A DNA stretch of 64,000 nt from Longispora sp040681875. GTDB lineage: Bacteria; Actinomycetota; Actinomycetes; Mycobacteriales; Micromonosporaceae. Made by a program: the position numbers and the translations under genes. Below, piece by piece: positions 1 through 8,699 of the stretch (position 1 is its first letter; the number at the start of each line of letters is the position of its first letter). The notes under the pieces are model-generated. The model was not told where the DNA came from, did not search any database, and worked only from the letters and a program-made list of their open reading frames with translations. The stretch lies in assembly GCF_040681875.1 (NCBI RefSeq), contig NZ_JBFAZP010000008.1:248001-312000 (forward strand), read 5' to 3'.

Positions 1-1001
1 CCGGGCTGGTGGGCGGCGCGGGCCTGATCATGGCGTACGTGGCCTACCAGGCCGTCGTCAGCGTCTGGTCGATGCTGCTCCTGATCTTCGTGGCCGCGTT
101 CCTGGCCGTCGGGCTCAACCCGGCCGTCGTCAGACTGCGCTCCTGGGGGCTGAACCGGGGCGTCGCCGTCGCGATCGTCGGCCTGGGCATGGTGCTCGTG
201 TTCTGCGGCGGCATCGCGGCCCTCATCCCGCCCCTGGTCCAGCAGGGCGACCAGGTGATCGAGAAGTTCCCCGACTACCTCCAGCAGCTGACCCACAACC
301 AGTGGCTGAACGACCTGGACAAGAAGTACGACATCATCACCAAGGTCAAGGGCGCCGCGACCGCCACGAACATCAGCAACCTGTTCGGCGGCGTGCTCGG
401 CGGGGTCAGCACCGTGTTCGGCACCATGTTCAACGCGCTGATGGCCGTCGTGCTGACCTTCTACTTCCTGGCCGCGTTCGACCGGCTCAAGTCCGGGGCC
501 TACAAGCTGGTGCCCGCCTCGCGCCGGGTGCGCGCCGAGCGGCTCGGCGACGAGATCCTCGCCAAGGTCGGCGGGTACATGATCGGGGCCATCGGCATCG
601 CGGCCTGCGCCGGGATCACCTCGTACATCTTCATGCTGATCGTCGGTATCCCGTACGCGTACGCCCTCGCCCTCCTCGTCGCCGTCCTCGACCTGATCCC
701 GCAGGTCGGCGCCACCCTCGGCGCGGTCGTCGTGTGCATCGTCGGCTTCGCGGCCGGCTCCCTCGGGGTCGGCATCGCCTGCGTCGTCTTCTTCGTGGTC
801 TACCAGCAACTGGAGAACTGGATCATCTACCCCAAGGTGATGAACCGGGCCGTGGCGGTGACCGACCTGGCGGCCATCATCGGGGTACTCGTCGGGGTAG
901 CGCTGCTCGGGGTCATCGGCGCGCTGATCGCGGTACCGGCCGTGGCGGCCATGCAGCTGATCATCCGCGAGGTGGTCATGCCCCGCCAGGACCAGTCCTG
1001 A
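1..1001 (+). CDS. AI-2E family transporter, 5' end cut off by window
   Basis: Polytopic membrane protein of the AI-2E/YdiK/PerM superfamily; about 330 residues are visible and the frame is open to the window edge, so the true start lies upstream (a GTG at 9 is only the first in-window candidate; the family is usually 350-400 aa). Hydrophobic segments run through the whole protein. The stretch containing DLIPQVGATLG and the C-terminal part QQLENWIIYPKVMNR followed by two more membrane segments are the conserved family core. The transported substrate is unknown: members have been linked to autoinducer export, Na+/H+ exchange or nothing defined, so no specific role can be read from sequence. It is convergent with the coiled-coil gene that ends at 1490. 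Confidence 0.85.
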   Translation, partial: GLVGGAGLIMAYVAYQAVVSVWSMLLLIFVAAFLAVGLNPAVVRLRSWGLNRGVAVAIVGLGMVLVFCGGIAALIPPLVQQGDQVIEKFPDYLQQLTHNQWLNDLDKKYDIITKVKGAATATNISNLFGGVLGGVSTVFGTMFNALMAVVLTFYFLAAFDRLKSGAYKLVPASRRVRAERLGDEILAKVGGYMIGAIGIAACAGITSYIFMLIVGIPYAYALALLVAVLDLIPQVGATLGAVVVCIVGFAAGSLGVGIACVVFFVVYQQLENWIIYPKVMNRAVAVTDLAAIIGVLVGVALLGVIGALIAVPAVAAMQLIIREVVMPRQDQS

Positions 1002-1430
1002 CCCCCTGACGGCCGGGGCTCTCCCGGCGCCCGGCCCCGGTCCCTACCCGATCCCGTCTTGCCCTGGCCCGCTCCAGCCCCGCCCCAGCCTGCCCCGCTC
1101 TGCCGCAGGCTGCCCGCTCCGTCCCGCGTTGGCCTGGACGCGGCCTCTTCTTCCCACCGGCGCGGACCTGTGCTCGCCCGGCACTCCGGTCATTGCCCGG
1201 CCCGAGTCCCGGTGATCAGTCGAGGTCGGAGCCTGGCCCAGGTCATTGCCTCACGGACCCCGCGCCGCCCGCAGCACCCCGGACCGAGTTCGAGAGCGGG
1301 TTCCGGCCGCTCACCCGGGCGTGGCCTGTCGGATACCGCCACCCGGCCAGGACCACCCGGCCAGGACGGCCAGCCAGGACGGCCGGGACCGCCCGCCCCT
1401 CACCTGGGCTGCCTCTCACCTGGAAATGAA
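1002..1430. other. Intergenic, C-rich, no gene seen
   Basis: No frame here has coding character. A short inverted repeat GGCCGGG (1011-1017) / CCCGGCC (1030-1036) just after the transporter stop could be a weak terminator without a T tract. Around 1341-1390 the unit CGGCCAGGAC recurs with small changes, a minor low-complexity patch. Confidence 0.4.
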
Positions 1431-1470
1431 ACGCCGCCCCAGCTCCGAGTGCACGGAGCGGGGGCGGCGT
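1431..1470 (-). terminator. Terminator of the 1490-3667 gene
   Basis: Stem ACGCCGCCCC (1431-1440) pairs with GGGGCGGCGT (1461-1470), continued inside by GCTCCG/CGGAGC. On the minus strand it is followed by a T-rich run, as expected of an intrinsic terminator 20 bases after the stop codon. Confidence 0.8.
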
Positions 1471-1489
1471 CGTCAGTTCGGGTGTCGGG

Positions 1490-3667
1490 CTACTTCGCGG
1501 AGGCCGGTGACTTCGGGTGCGTCCCGGGCTCGGTCTTCGCCGGACCGACGGTCGCCTTGGGCGCCTCCGCCTTGTCGGCCTCCCCAGCCTCCTTCGTGCC
1601 CGCTGCCTGCCCGGACTCGCCACCGGACTTCACCGTGGAGTCCGGCTTCGCGGCCTCTTCCTTGTCCGCCCCGGACGTCGAGGCTCCGGACGTCGGGGCC
1701 CCTGACGCGGAGGTTCCGGATGCGGAGGTACCAGCGGTCCCGGATGTGGAGGTCCCGGCGGTCCCGGACGCGGACGCGGTAGCCCCGGCCTTGGTGTCTG
1801 CGGCCTTCGGAGCACCGGAGTCCTTCGCGGCGGAGTCGGCCCCACCGGTGGTGTCCTTCCGGTCGGCCTCAGCGGTCCCGCCCGGACTCTGGACCTTCGC
1901 GCTCCCGACAGCCTTGCCCCGCTCGGAATCGCCGGCACCCTTCACGGCGGCCGACCCGGCAGCGCCCCCGGCAACGGCGGCCCCCGTCGCACCGGCGGAA
2001 CCAGAGCTTCCCCCCGAACCGGCTGCACTCGAACCGGCCGCACTCGAACCGGCCCCACCCGACCCGGCAGCGCCCGACCCGGACCCACTCGAACCAGAAG
2101 CAGCGCCCGACCCAGCAGCCGCCGACCCTGCGGCAGACCCGACGGCAGCACCGGACCCGGCATCCACCCCGTCCTCATCCCCGCCACCCCGAGCGGAAGC
2201 CCCCCGATCAGCCTCAGTCGCCTGACCGGCAGCCCCCGCCACCGGCGCCATCGCCGCAGCCGGCACCACAGCCGCACCCGCCGGCCGCTTCACCAGGTCG
2301 TCGTCCCCGTCCACGGTCGCGAACAACGCGGCCGACTTCCCAGTGAGCCGGGCGAAGGTCTCCCGGAGCTGGGCGAGGTCCTCCCGGATCTCCTGCCGCT
2401 TGTCCGCCAGCTCCGCGATCTTGCGGTGGGCGTCGCCGACGATCGACTGCGCCTCGGCGTGCGCGGCGGACAGGGTGGCGGCGGCGGTCTGCTGGGCCGC
2501 GTCGACGGCCTTGGTGGTGTGCTCGTCGGCGGTGGACCGGGCGGCGGTCAGGGCCTGCTCCGCGTGGGCCTTGGCCTCGGCGACGAGGCGCTGGGCCTCG
2601 GTGCGGGCCTGCTCGGCGGCGGCCTGGGCGGACTTCTGCAGGGTCTCGGCCTTGGTGTGCGCCTCGCCGACCGTGCGCTCGGTCTCCGACTTCACCTCGG
2701 CGCGCAGGGCCGTCGTCTCGCGCTGGGCGACGGAGCGCAGCGTGTCGGCGTCCGACTGGGCCTTGGCCAGGGCCTTCTCGCCCTCGGCCCGGTCCTCGGC
2801 GGCCTTGCGCTGGGCCTCGGCCCGGAGTTCCTCGATCTCGCGCTGCGCGGTGGCGCGCCGCTCGGCGACCTCGCGCTGGAGCTGCTGGTGCAGCTCGGTG
2901 ATCTGCTGCTTGGTGGTGGCGCGCAGCTGCTGGGTCTCGGCGTGGGTCTGCTCGGCCTGGGTCCGGGCCTGGGTGAGCATCTGCTCGGACTGGACCTGGC
3001 TCTCCGTCTTCAGCGTCTCGACGGACCGCTGGGTCTCGGCGGTCAGCTGGTCGGCCTGGCTCCGGGCGGTCGTCACGAGGCGCTCGGCCTCGGCGCGGGC
3101 CTCGGCGAGGGTGCGCTGCGCGTTGGCGGTGGCCTCGTTGACCTGCTTCTCCAGCGCGGTCCGGCGGGCGGTCTCTTCGGCCTCGGCGCTCACCCGGCGG
3201 GCGTTGAGGGCCGTCTGGAAGTCCTTGGTCGCCTGCTCGGCCTGCGCGCGGGCCTGTCCGACGGTCTGCTCGGCCTGGCTGCGGGCCTCGGTGAGCGTGC
3301 GCTCGGCGGCGGTGCGGTGCTCGGTGATCGCCTGGGTGGCCCGGCTGGTGATCAGGCGGGCCTCCTCCTCGGCGAGGGCGAGGATCTGCTCCACGCGGGG
3401 GCCCAGGTGCCGGTACTCGGCCTTGTCGCCCACCACTGTCCGGTTGCGCAGCTCGGCGACCTCGCTCTGGAGCTGTGTGAGCTGGGCAGCGTAGGACTGG
3501 GCCTGGGCGAAGGCCTCTTCCCGCTCGGCTGCGAGCCCGGCGACGAAGCCCTCGATCTGTGTCACGTAGCGGTCGACCTGTTTGCGGTCGTACCCCCGCA
3601 GCGTGGTTTCGAAGGTTGTCTCGGTGGAGGAATTGCCCAATGTGAACACATCACCCTGCTGACCCAT
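1490..3667 (-). CDS. DivIVA-domain, long coiled-coil protein with disordered tail (Scy/FilP-like)
   Basis: 725 aa. Residues about 20-60 carry the DivIVA-type N-terminal motif TLRGYDRKQVDRYV. A continuous alanine/glutamate/arginine coiled coil then runs to about residue 455, and a Gly/Ser/Ala low-complexity tail fills about 480-725. This architecture matches actinobacterial cytoskeletal or polarity proteins (Wag31/DivIVA, Scy, FilP), so a structural role at cell poles or growth sites is likely but inferred. Start: the frame extends further, but ATG at 3667 follows a TAGTAT -10 element with a 7-base gap and no Shine-Dalgarno, implying a leaderless transcript beginning at MGQQGDVF. The neighbour 3779-5029 is a paralogue sharing the N-terminal motif and a block like RVEQILALAEE. 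The tail composition is unusual, but base composition does not differ from neighbours. Confidence 0.8.
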   Translation of the reverse strand: MGQQGDVFTLGNSSTETTFETTLRGYDRKQVDRYVTQIEGFVAGLAAEREEAFAQAQSYAAQLTQLQSEVAELRNRTVVGDKAEYRHLGPRVEQILALAEEEARLITSRATQAITEHRTAAERTLTEARSQAEQTVGQARAQAEQATKDFQTALNARRVSAEAEETARRTALEKQVNEATANAQRTLAEARAEAERLVTTARSQADQLTAETQRSVETLKTESQVQSEQMLTQARTQAEQTHAETQQLRATTKQQITELHQQLQREVAERRATAQREIEELRAEAQRKAAEDRAEGEKALAKAQSDADTLRSVAQRETTALRAEVKSETERTVGEAHTKAETLQKSAQAAAEQARTEAQRLVAEAKAHAEQALTAARSTADEHTTKAVDAAQQTAAATLSAAHAEAQSIVGDAHRKIAELADKRQEIREDLAQLRETFARLTGKSAALFATVDGDDDLVKRPAGAAVVPAAAMAPVAGAAGQATEADRGASARGGGDEDGVDAGSGAAVGSAAGSAAAGSGAASGSSGSGSGAAGSGGAGSSAAGSSAAGSGGSSGSAGATGAAVAGGAAGSAAVKGAGDSERGKAVGSAKVQSPGGTAEADRKDTTGGADSAAKDSGAPKAADTKAGATASASGTAGTSTSGTAGTSASGTSASGAPTSGASTSGADKEEAAKPDSTVKSGGESGQAAGTKEAGEADKAEAPKATVGPAKTEPGTHPKSPASAK

Positions 3668-3674
3668 GCACCTA

Positions 3675-3680
3675 ATACTA
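3675..3680 (-). promoter_or_regulatory. Leaderless promoter -10 (TAGTAT)
   Basis: TAGTAT on the minus strand ends 7 bases before the ATG at 3667, placing the transcript start at or next to the start codon. No convincing -35 is visible. Confidence 0.6.
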
Positions 3681-3729
3681 GCCAGAAGGTATGTGAGGCC
3701 GGTGTGAGGAGCACAAGCCCGCGAAAAAC

Positions 3730-3764
3730 AGCGGTGCCCGGCGCGTGACACGCCGGGCACCGCT
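3730..3764 (-). terminator. Terminator of the 3779-5029 gene
   Basis: Perfect 14-bp stem AGCGGTGCCCGGCG / CGCCGGGCACCGCT with a 7-base loop, followed on the minus strand by GTTTTTCG. It separates the two coiled-coil genes into independent transcripts. Confidence 0.88.
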
Positions 3765-3778
3765 GGTGGGAACTGCTG

Positions 3779-5029
3779 TTACTTGTCGTCCTTCTTGACT
3801 TCGGCCTTCTCCTCGGACTTCTCCGGGGTGGCGCCGAGCACGGCCCCGAGCGCGCCGCCGCCGATGTTGGCGAGCCCGCCCAGCATCTCGCGGAGCTGGC
3901 TGAGCTGCGCGGTGACGGAGTCCCGCTGGCGGGTGAGCTCCTCGACCTCGCGGCGCGCCGCGGTGGTGGTGAGCTCGGCCTCGCTGCGGGCGTCGGCCGT
4001 GGCCCGCGCGGCCTCGGACCGGGCGTCCGCCGTGGTCTTCTCGGCGAGCGCCTTGGCCTTCTCGACCGTGTCGTTCGCGGTGCGGTCGGCCTCGATCCGC
4101 CGCGACTCGGCCCGCTGCTCGGTCTCCTTGGCCCGCTCGTCGGCGGTGCGGGCACGCTGCTCCGCCTCGGTGACGAGTTTGGCGGTGGAGGCGACGGCGG
4201 AGTTGTGCCGCTCGGACTCCTCACGCTCGGAGGTCTCGCGACGTTCCGCGAGTTCGAGGGCGAGGGACTGGAGGTCCTTGTCCCGCTTCTCCTTGGCCTC
4301 GGCGTACAGCTTGGTGGCCTCGGCGCGCTTCTCCTCGGCCTCGCGGGCCGCCTTGGCGCGGAGCTGGGTGATCTCCCGCTCGGCGGTGGCCCGCAGGGTG
4401 GCGACCTCGCGCTCGACCGTCGCGCGCAGCTCGGCCACCTCGTGGGCGGCGGAGGTACGCAGCTGCTTGGTCTCGCGGTCGGCGTCGGCCCGCAGGGTGT
4501 CGGCCTCGCGACGCGCCTGCACCCGCAGCTCGGCGGCCTCGCGCTCGGCGGCCGTCTTCAGGCCGCTCGCCTCGCGCTCGGTGGTCGCCTTCATGGCGGC
4601 CGCCTCGGCGCGGGACTTGTCGGTGATCTCGCGAGCCTCCAGCCGGGCGGTGGAGAGGATGCCCTCCGCCTCCCGCTTCGCCTCGGCGCGGTGCTCGTTG
4701 GCCTGCTCCTCGGCGAGGCGGAGGATCTGCTCCACCCGGGTGCCGAGCCCCGAGAGCGTGGGCCGTGAGTTCTCCTCGATGGCCTTGGTCTGCTCGGTGA
4801 CCTTCTGTTCCAGCGAGCCCATCCGCTGTTCGGACTGGCGGAGTCGACGCTGGGCGTCGGTCATCCGCTGCTCGGCCTCGGAACGGGCACCTTCGGACTG
4901 GGCCAGGGCGGCGTTGAGCCGCTGGACGAAGTCGTCGACCTGCGCGCGGTCATAACCACGCAGAACGACCGTGAAATCGGGTTGACTGTTCGCTTGCTCG
5001 AAGAATGTCATGGAGGGCTGCTGGGGCAT
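3779..5029 (-). CDS. DivIVA-domain coiled-coil protein
   Basis: 416 aa from the ATG at 5029 (MPQQPSMTFFEQ). Residues about 20-40 contain VVLRGYDRAQVDDFV, the DivIVA-type motif. From about 45 to 390 the protein is an almost unbroken coiled coil rich in AEREA-type heptads, ending in a short Gly-rich stretch and a charged tail. It is a shorter paralogue of the 1490-3667 product, without its low-complexity tail. A role in polar growth or the cytoskeleton is inferred from the family. The start is uncertain: ATG 5011 (MTFFEQ) and an upstream TTG at 5065 are alternatives, and none has a strong Shine-Dalgarno. A consensus promoter sits 88-116 bases upstream of the chosen start. Confidence 0.78.
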   Translation of the reverse strand: MPQQPSMTFFEQANSQPDFTVVLRGYDRAQVDDFVQRLNAALAQSEGARSEAEQRMTDAQRRLRQSEQRMGSLEQKVTEQTKAIEENSRPTLSGLGTRVEQILRLAEEQANEHRAEAKREAEGILSTARLEAREITDKSRAEAAAMKATTEREASGLKTAAEREAAELRVQARREADTLRADADRETKQLRTSAAHEVAELRATVEREVATLRATAEREITQLRAKAAREAEEKRAEATKLYAEAKEKRDKDLQSLALELAERRETSEREESERHNSAVASTAKLVTEAEQRARTADERAKETEQRAESRRIEADRTANDTVEKAKALAEKTTADARSEAARATADARSEAELTTTAARREVEELTRQRDSVTAQLSQLREMLGGLANIGGGALGAVLGATPEKSEEKAEVKKDDK

Positions 5030-5106
5030 TGGCACATACTCGCAGACCGGCAGGGGTCTCGCCAAGGGTGGAAGCCCTTTACGTAGACCGATAAATACGT
5101 ATACGA

Positions 5107-5145
5107 ACGGTTTCTAACCGTAGGCTCGAGAACACGCTCTGTCAA
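5107..5145 (-). promoter_or_regulatory. Consensus sigma-70-type promoter with inverted repeat at the start site
   Basis: On the minus strand TTGACA (5140-5145) is separated by 17 bases from TACGGT (5117-5122). It lies only 3 bases past the ccr stop and drives the coiled-coil gene starting at 5029. The repeat ACGGTT-TCT-AACCGT (5107-5121) overlaps the -10 and probable start site; it may be an operator or may serve as a weak ccr terminator. Confidence 0.65.
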
Positions 5146-5148
5146 AAA

Positions 5149-6474
5149 CTACTGTCCTCGGAACCGGTTGATTTCGGCCAGGTGCTTGGCCCGCAGTTCC
5201 GGGTTCCGTACGCCTGTTCCTTCCTCAGTGGCGAGACAGAGCACGCCGACCTTGCCCTGGTGCAGGTTGCGGTGTACTTCGAAGGCGGCCTGACCTGCCT
5301 GCTCAAGGGAGTAAACGCTGGACAGCGTCGGGTGGATACGGCCCAGCGCGACCAGCCGGTTGGCCTCCCACGCCTCGCGGTAGTTCGCGAAGTGGCTGCC
5401 GACGATCCGCTTGAGACTCATCCACAGGTACCGGTTGTCGTAGGTGTGCCAATATCCCGACGTCGACGCGCACGTGACGATGGTGCCGCCGCGCTTGGCG
5501 ACGTAGACGGAGGCGCCGAACGTCTCGCGGCCCGGGTGCTCGAAGACGATGTCGGGGTCCTCGCCGCCGGTGAGCTCGCGGATCTTCGCCCCGAACCGGC
5601 GCCACTCGCGCTCGTCCTGGGTGTTCTCGTCCTTCCAGAACTGGTAGTCCCGGCGGTCGATGATGAGCTCGGCGCCCATCTTCCGGCAGATCTCGGCCTT
5701 CTCCTCGCTGGAGACCACGCAGATCGGGATCGCGCCACCGTTGAGTGCCATCTGGGTGGCGTAGGAGCCGAGGCCGCCGGACGCGCCCCAGATCAGGACG
5801 ATGTCGCCCTGCTTCATGTCGGCGCCGTTCTTGGAGACCAGCTGCCGGTACGCGGTGGAGTTGACCAGCCCGGGGCTCGCCGCCTCCTCCCAGGTGAGGT
5901 GGTCGGGCTTCGGCATCAGCTGGTTCGCCTTGACGAGGGCCAGTTCGGCGAGCCCGCCGAAGTTGGTCTCGAAGCCCCAGATCCGCTGCTGCGGGTCGAG
6001 CATCGTGTCGTCGTGGCCCTGGTGCTCCTCGAGTTCCACGTTCAGGCAGTGCGCGACGACCTCGTCGCCGACCTTCCACTTGGTGACGCCCGCGCCGACG
6101 GCGAGCACGACACCGGCGGCGTCGGAGCCGATCACGTGGTACGGCAGGTCGTGCCGCTTGGTCAGCTCCGACAGCTTCCCGTACTTCTCCAGGAACTTGA
6201 ACGTCGACACCGGCTCGAAGATCGAGGTCCAGACGGTGTTGTAGTTGACCGCGCTGGCCATGACGGCGATCAGCGCCTCGCCGGGGCCGACCTCGGGGGT
6301 CGGCACCTCCTGGACCCGCATGGACTGCCGGGGGTCCTTGTCGCGGTGCGCGACGCCCTCGAACATCCGCTCGTCCTCCTTGCGGACGACGACGCCCCGG
6401 TAGGTCTCCGGGATCTTGATGGCGGCCAGTGCCTCGCGGTCGCCCGCGTCGATCGCGGTGCGGATGTCGTCCAT
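5149..6474 (-). CDS. ccr: Crotonyl-CoA carboxylase/reductase
   Basis: 441 aa, full length. It catalyses NADPH-dependent reductive carboxylation of crotonyl-CoA to ethylmalonyl-CoA, feeding the ethylmalonyl-CoA pathway or polyketide extender units. It is an MDR-fold enzyme with a nucleotide-binding site around residues 229-240 (WGASGGLGSYAT). The four residues reported to hold CO2 in the Kitasatospora enzyme (N81, F170, E171, H365) have clear equivalents: N79 in NYNT, F168-E169 in WGFET and H361 in GSHFANY. This supports a true carboxylase rather than a plain reductase. AGGAGG lies 5 bases before the ATG. The epimerase gene lies upstream on the same strand, 146 bp away, with a candidate promoter and palindrome between them. 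Confidence 0.96.
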   Translation of the reverse strand: MDDIRTAIDAGDREALAAIKIPETYRGVVVRKEDERMFEGVAHRDKDPRQSMRVQEVPTPEVGPGEALIAVMASAVNYNTVWTSIFEPVSTFKFLEKYGKLSELTKRHDLPYHVIGSDAAGVVLAVGAGVTKWKVGDEVVAHCLNVELEEHQGHDDTMLDPQQRIWGFETNFGGLAELALVKANQLMPKPDHLTWEEAASPGLVNSTAYRQLVSKNGADMKQGDIVLIWGASGGLGSYATQMALNGGAIPICVVSSEEKAEICRKMGAELIIDRRDYQFWKDENTQDEREWRRFGAKIRELTGGEDPDIVFEHPGRETFGASVYVAKRGGTIVTCASTSGYWHTYDNRYLWMSLKRIVGSHFANYREAWEANRLVALGRIHPTLSSVYSLEQAGQAAFEVHRNLHQGKVGVLCLATEEGTGVRNPELRAKHLAEINRFRGQ

Positions 6475-6578
6475 GGGTGCCTCCTGTGACCGGCGTCTCT
6501 GCCCGCATGTTACTCATGGGTAGCAGGGTGCGCGCAGCACTCTGTGAGATACCGCACTCCGGTCATACGTTGTCACAT

Positions 6579-6592
6579 GAACGATCGTTAAG
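6579..6592. promoter_or_regulatory. Palindrome upstream of ccr, shared with the mutase promoter
   Basis: AACGATCGTT is a perfect 10-bp palindrome within TGAACGATCGTTAA, 105-118 bases before the ccr start. The 12 bases CGATCGTTAAGG (6582-6593) recur exactly at 15637-15648 in the mutase promoter. The shape resembles TetR-family operators. On the ccr strand a possible -35 (GTGACA) follows immediately. Confidence 0.5.
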
Positions 6593-6620
6593 GAAGCCCT
6601 TCCGGGAAGAAATTCCGGCC

Positions 6621-7091
6621 TCAGTGGCCGGCTGCGGGCTCGACGAGTTCGACCAGTACGCCCCCGGCGTCCTTGGGGTGCACGAAGTTGATCCGGGAGT
6701 CCGAGGTGCCCCGGCGGGGGGCGTCGTAGAGGAGCCGGACGCCGCGTTCGCGCAGCTTGGCGCAGGCGACGTCGATGTCGGCCACCGTGTAGGCGACCTG
6801 CTGGACGCCCGGGCCGGAGCGGTCGAGGAACTTCGCGATCGTGGACTCCGGGGACAGCGGGGCGAGAAGCTGGACGCAGCCGCCCTCGGCGGTGGGCCCG
6901 ACGGCGAGCATCGCCTCGCGTACCCCCTGTTCCTCGTTGGTCTCGGTGTGGACACAGCGCATGCCGAAGGTGTTCTCATAGAACGCGATGGCGACGTCGA
7001 GGTCGGCTACGGCCACCCCGACGTGGTCGATGCGGAGCAGGCCGATACCGTCGGAACGGGGTGCTGCCCCCGGGGCTGCGGATGTGGTCAT
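6621..7091 (-). CDS. mce: Methylmalonyl-CoA epimerase
   Basis: 156 aa vicinal-oxygen-chelate enzyme that interconverts (2R)- and (2S)-methylmalonyl-CoA; the family also acts on ethylmalonyl-CoA. The two VOC half-domains are visible: LLRIDHVGVAVADLD at the start and QQVAYTVADIDVACAKL in the middle, with the C-terminal metal-binding strand GGVLVELVEP. The start at ATG 7091 (MTTSAAPG) is preferred over longer in-frame possibilities because a thiolase gene starts divergently only 37 bp away. There is no Shine-Dalgarno; CAGACT lies 6 bases before the ATG, a near match to the leaderless pattern. With ccr, meaB and the mutase it forms the branched acyl-CoA module of this window. Confidence 0.92.
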   Translation of the reverse strand: MTTSAAPGAAPRSDGIGLLRIDHVGVAVADLDVAIAFYENTFGMRCVHTETNEEQGVREAMLAVGPTAEGGCVQLLAPLSPESTIAKFLDRSGPGVQQVAYTVADIDVACAKLRERGVRLLYDAPRRGTSDSRINFVHPKDAGGVLVELVEPAAGH

Positions 7092-7128
7092 GCCCCTAGT
7101 CTGGACGAACTTCAATCGTGGAGGCGAC
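7092..7128. promoter_or_regulatory. 37-bp divergent promoter region, mce / thiolase
   Basis: TAGTCT (7096-7101) is a candidate -10 for the thiolase, which then has a short leader containing GGAGG. On the other strand CAGACT is placed for a leaderless mce transcript. The two -10 elements overlap almost completely, so the promoters may exclude each other. Confidence 0.45.
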
Positions 7129-8313
7129 ATGGGCTCGGTGATCGTCAACGGCGCGCGTACCCCGATGGGGCGGCTGCTCGGCAACCTCAAGGACTTCTCG
7201 GCCACCCAGCTGGGATCCGTCGCGATCAAGGCCGCTCTCGAGCGGGCCGGGGTCGCGCCGGAGCAGGTCCAGTACGTGATCATGGGTCAGGTGCTGCAGG
7301 CCGGCGCGGGGCAGATCCCCGCCCGCCAGGCGGCCATCGGGGCGGGCATCCCGCTCAACGTCCCCGCGCTGACCATCAACAAGGTCTGCCTCTCCGGGCT
7401 CGACGCGATCGCGCTGGCCGACCAGCTGATCCGCGCCGGTGAGGTCGACATCGTCGTCGCCGGCGGCATGGAGTCCATGACCAACGCGCCGCACCTGCTC
7501 GTCGGCCAGCGCGCCGGGTACAAGTACGGCGACGTGGTGATCAAGGACCACATGGCCCTCGACGGCCTGACCGACGCGTACGACAACATCCCGATGGGCG
7601 AGTCGACCGAGCGGTTCGTCGGCAAGCTGAACATCTCCCGCGAGGAGCAGGACGCGTTCGCGGCCCGCAGCCACCAGCGGGCGGCCAAGGCGCAGAGCAA
7701 CGGCGTGTTCGCCGACGAGATCGCGCCGGTCAGCGTGCCGCAGCGCAAGGGCGACCCGGTCGTGCTGTCCGAGGACGAGGGCATCCGCCCGGACACCACG
7801 GTCGAGACCCTGGCGAAGCTGCGCCCGGCGTTCGACAAGAACGGCACCATCACGGCCGGCACCTCGTCCCCGATCTCCGACGGCGCCGCCGCCGTGATCG
7901 TGATGAGCAAGGCCAAGGCCGAGGAGCTCGGCCTGGAGTGGATCGCGGAGATCGGCGCGCACGGCAACGTCGCGGGTCCGGACAACTCGCTGCACTCCCA
8001 GCCGTCCAACGCGATCAAGCACGCCCTCGACAAGGAGGGCCTGACGGTCGCGGACCTGGACCTGATCGAGATCAACGAGGCGTTCGCGGCCGTGGGCATC
8101 CAGTCGATGCGCGACCTGGGCGTCAGCGACGAGATCGTCAACGTCAACGGCGGGGCGATCGCGCTCGGCCACCCGATCGGCATGTCCGGCGCCCGGCTGG
8201 CGCTGACCCTCGCGCTGGAGCTCAAGCGCCGGGGTGGCGGGGTCGGCGCGGCCGCGCTCTGCGGTGGTGGCGGCCAGGGTGACGCGTTGCTTCTCCGCGT
8301 GCCGCGTAGCTGA
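7129..8313 (+). CDS. Acetyl-CoA C-acetyltransferase (thiolase)
   Basis: 394 aa, full length for the thiolase family. It condenses two acetyl-CoA to acetoacetyl-CoA, or cleaves 3-ketoacyl-CoA in reverse; next to ccr, C4-CoA synthesis is plausible. The nucleophile is C87 in NKVCLSGL. The C-terminal catalytic motifs are GGAIALGHPIGMSGARL and ALCGGGGQGDALLL, the latter with the second cysteine. ATG 7129 has GGAGG 4 bases upstream; further upstream in-frame residues overlap mce and are rejected. Its stop codon overlaps the start of the next small gene, so co-translation is expected. Whether it acts in synthesis or degradation cannot be decided from sequence. Confidence 0.93.
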   Translation: MGSVIVNGARTPMGRLLGNLKDFSATQLGSVAIKAALERAGVAPEQVQYVIMGQVLQAGAGQIPARQAAIGAGIPLNVPALTINKVCLSGLDAIALADQLIRAGEVDIVVAGGMESMTNAPHLLVGQRAGYKYGDVVIKDHMALDGLTDAYDNIPMGESTERFVGKLNISREEQDAFAARSHQRAAKAQSNGVFADEIAPVSVPQRKGDPVVLSEDEGIRPDTTVETLAKLRPAFDKNGTITAGTSSPISDGAAAVIVMSKAKAEELGLEWIAEIGAHGNVAGPDNSLHSQPSNAIKHALDKEGLTVADLDLIEINEAFAAVGIQSMRDLGVSDEIVNVNGGAIALGHPIGMSGARLALTLALELKRRGGGVGAAALCGGGGQGDALLLRVPRS

Positions 8314-8699
8314 TGCGCGGAGGGGTACCACTGGCGTTCTTCGCCCAGCTCCTCGGCGGCCAACCGGCCACCGAGGCGGCTGACGGCTACGACGGTTACG
8401 AGTTCTGGCTGGGGGCCGACGCGAACGGCACCGGCGGGGCGCTGATCGTCATGCGCGAGGACGAGCCGATGGTGCCCGACGAGCCGTACTGCCTGGTCTG
8501 GGGCGAGCAGGAGGGGACGACGTACGGCGGCGTCCGCGCGGTGACCGTGACCGAGGGCCAGGTCGAGTTCGATCTGGCCCCCGGGAACGCCGCCGAGCTG
8601 GATGTGCCCCGGACGTTCCGGATCGCGTTCGCCCCGGACCAGACCGAGATCGTACGAAAAGGCCTACAGCGGACACTGGGTGAGGAAGTCGTGGCATGA
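8313..8699 (+). CDS. Hypothetical protein between thiolase and meaB
   Basis: 128 aa, acidic, predicted soluble, not recognised. It contains a segment YEFWLGADANGTGGALIVMR and a beta-rich C-terminal half (VRAVTVTEGQVEFDLAPG), which may be an immunity- or Imm10-like fold, but I cannot place it confidently. Its ATG overlaps the thiolase stop (TGATG) and its own stop overlaps the meaB start (ATGA), so the three are translated together. A GGAGG at 8318 lies inside the frame and could serve a start slightly downstream, but no ATG or GTG follows it. Third-position GC bias and the double coupling support a real gene. Confidence 0.7.
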   Translation: MRGGVPLAFFAQLLGGQPATEAADGYDGYEFWLGADANGTGGALIVMREDEPMVPDEPYCLVWGEQEGTTYGGVRAVTVTEGQVEFDLAPGNAAELDVPRTFRIAFAPDQTEIVRKGLQRTLGEEVVA

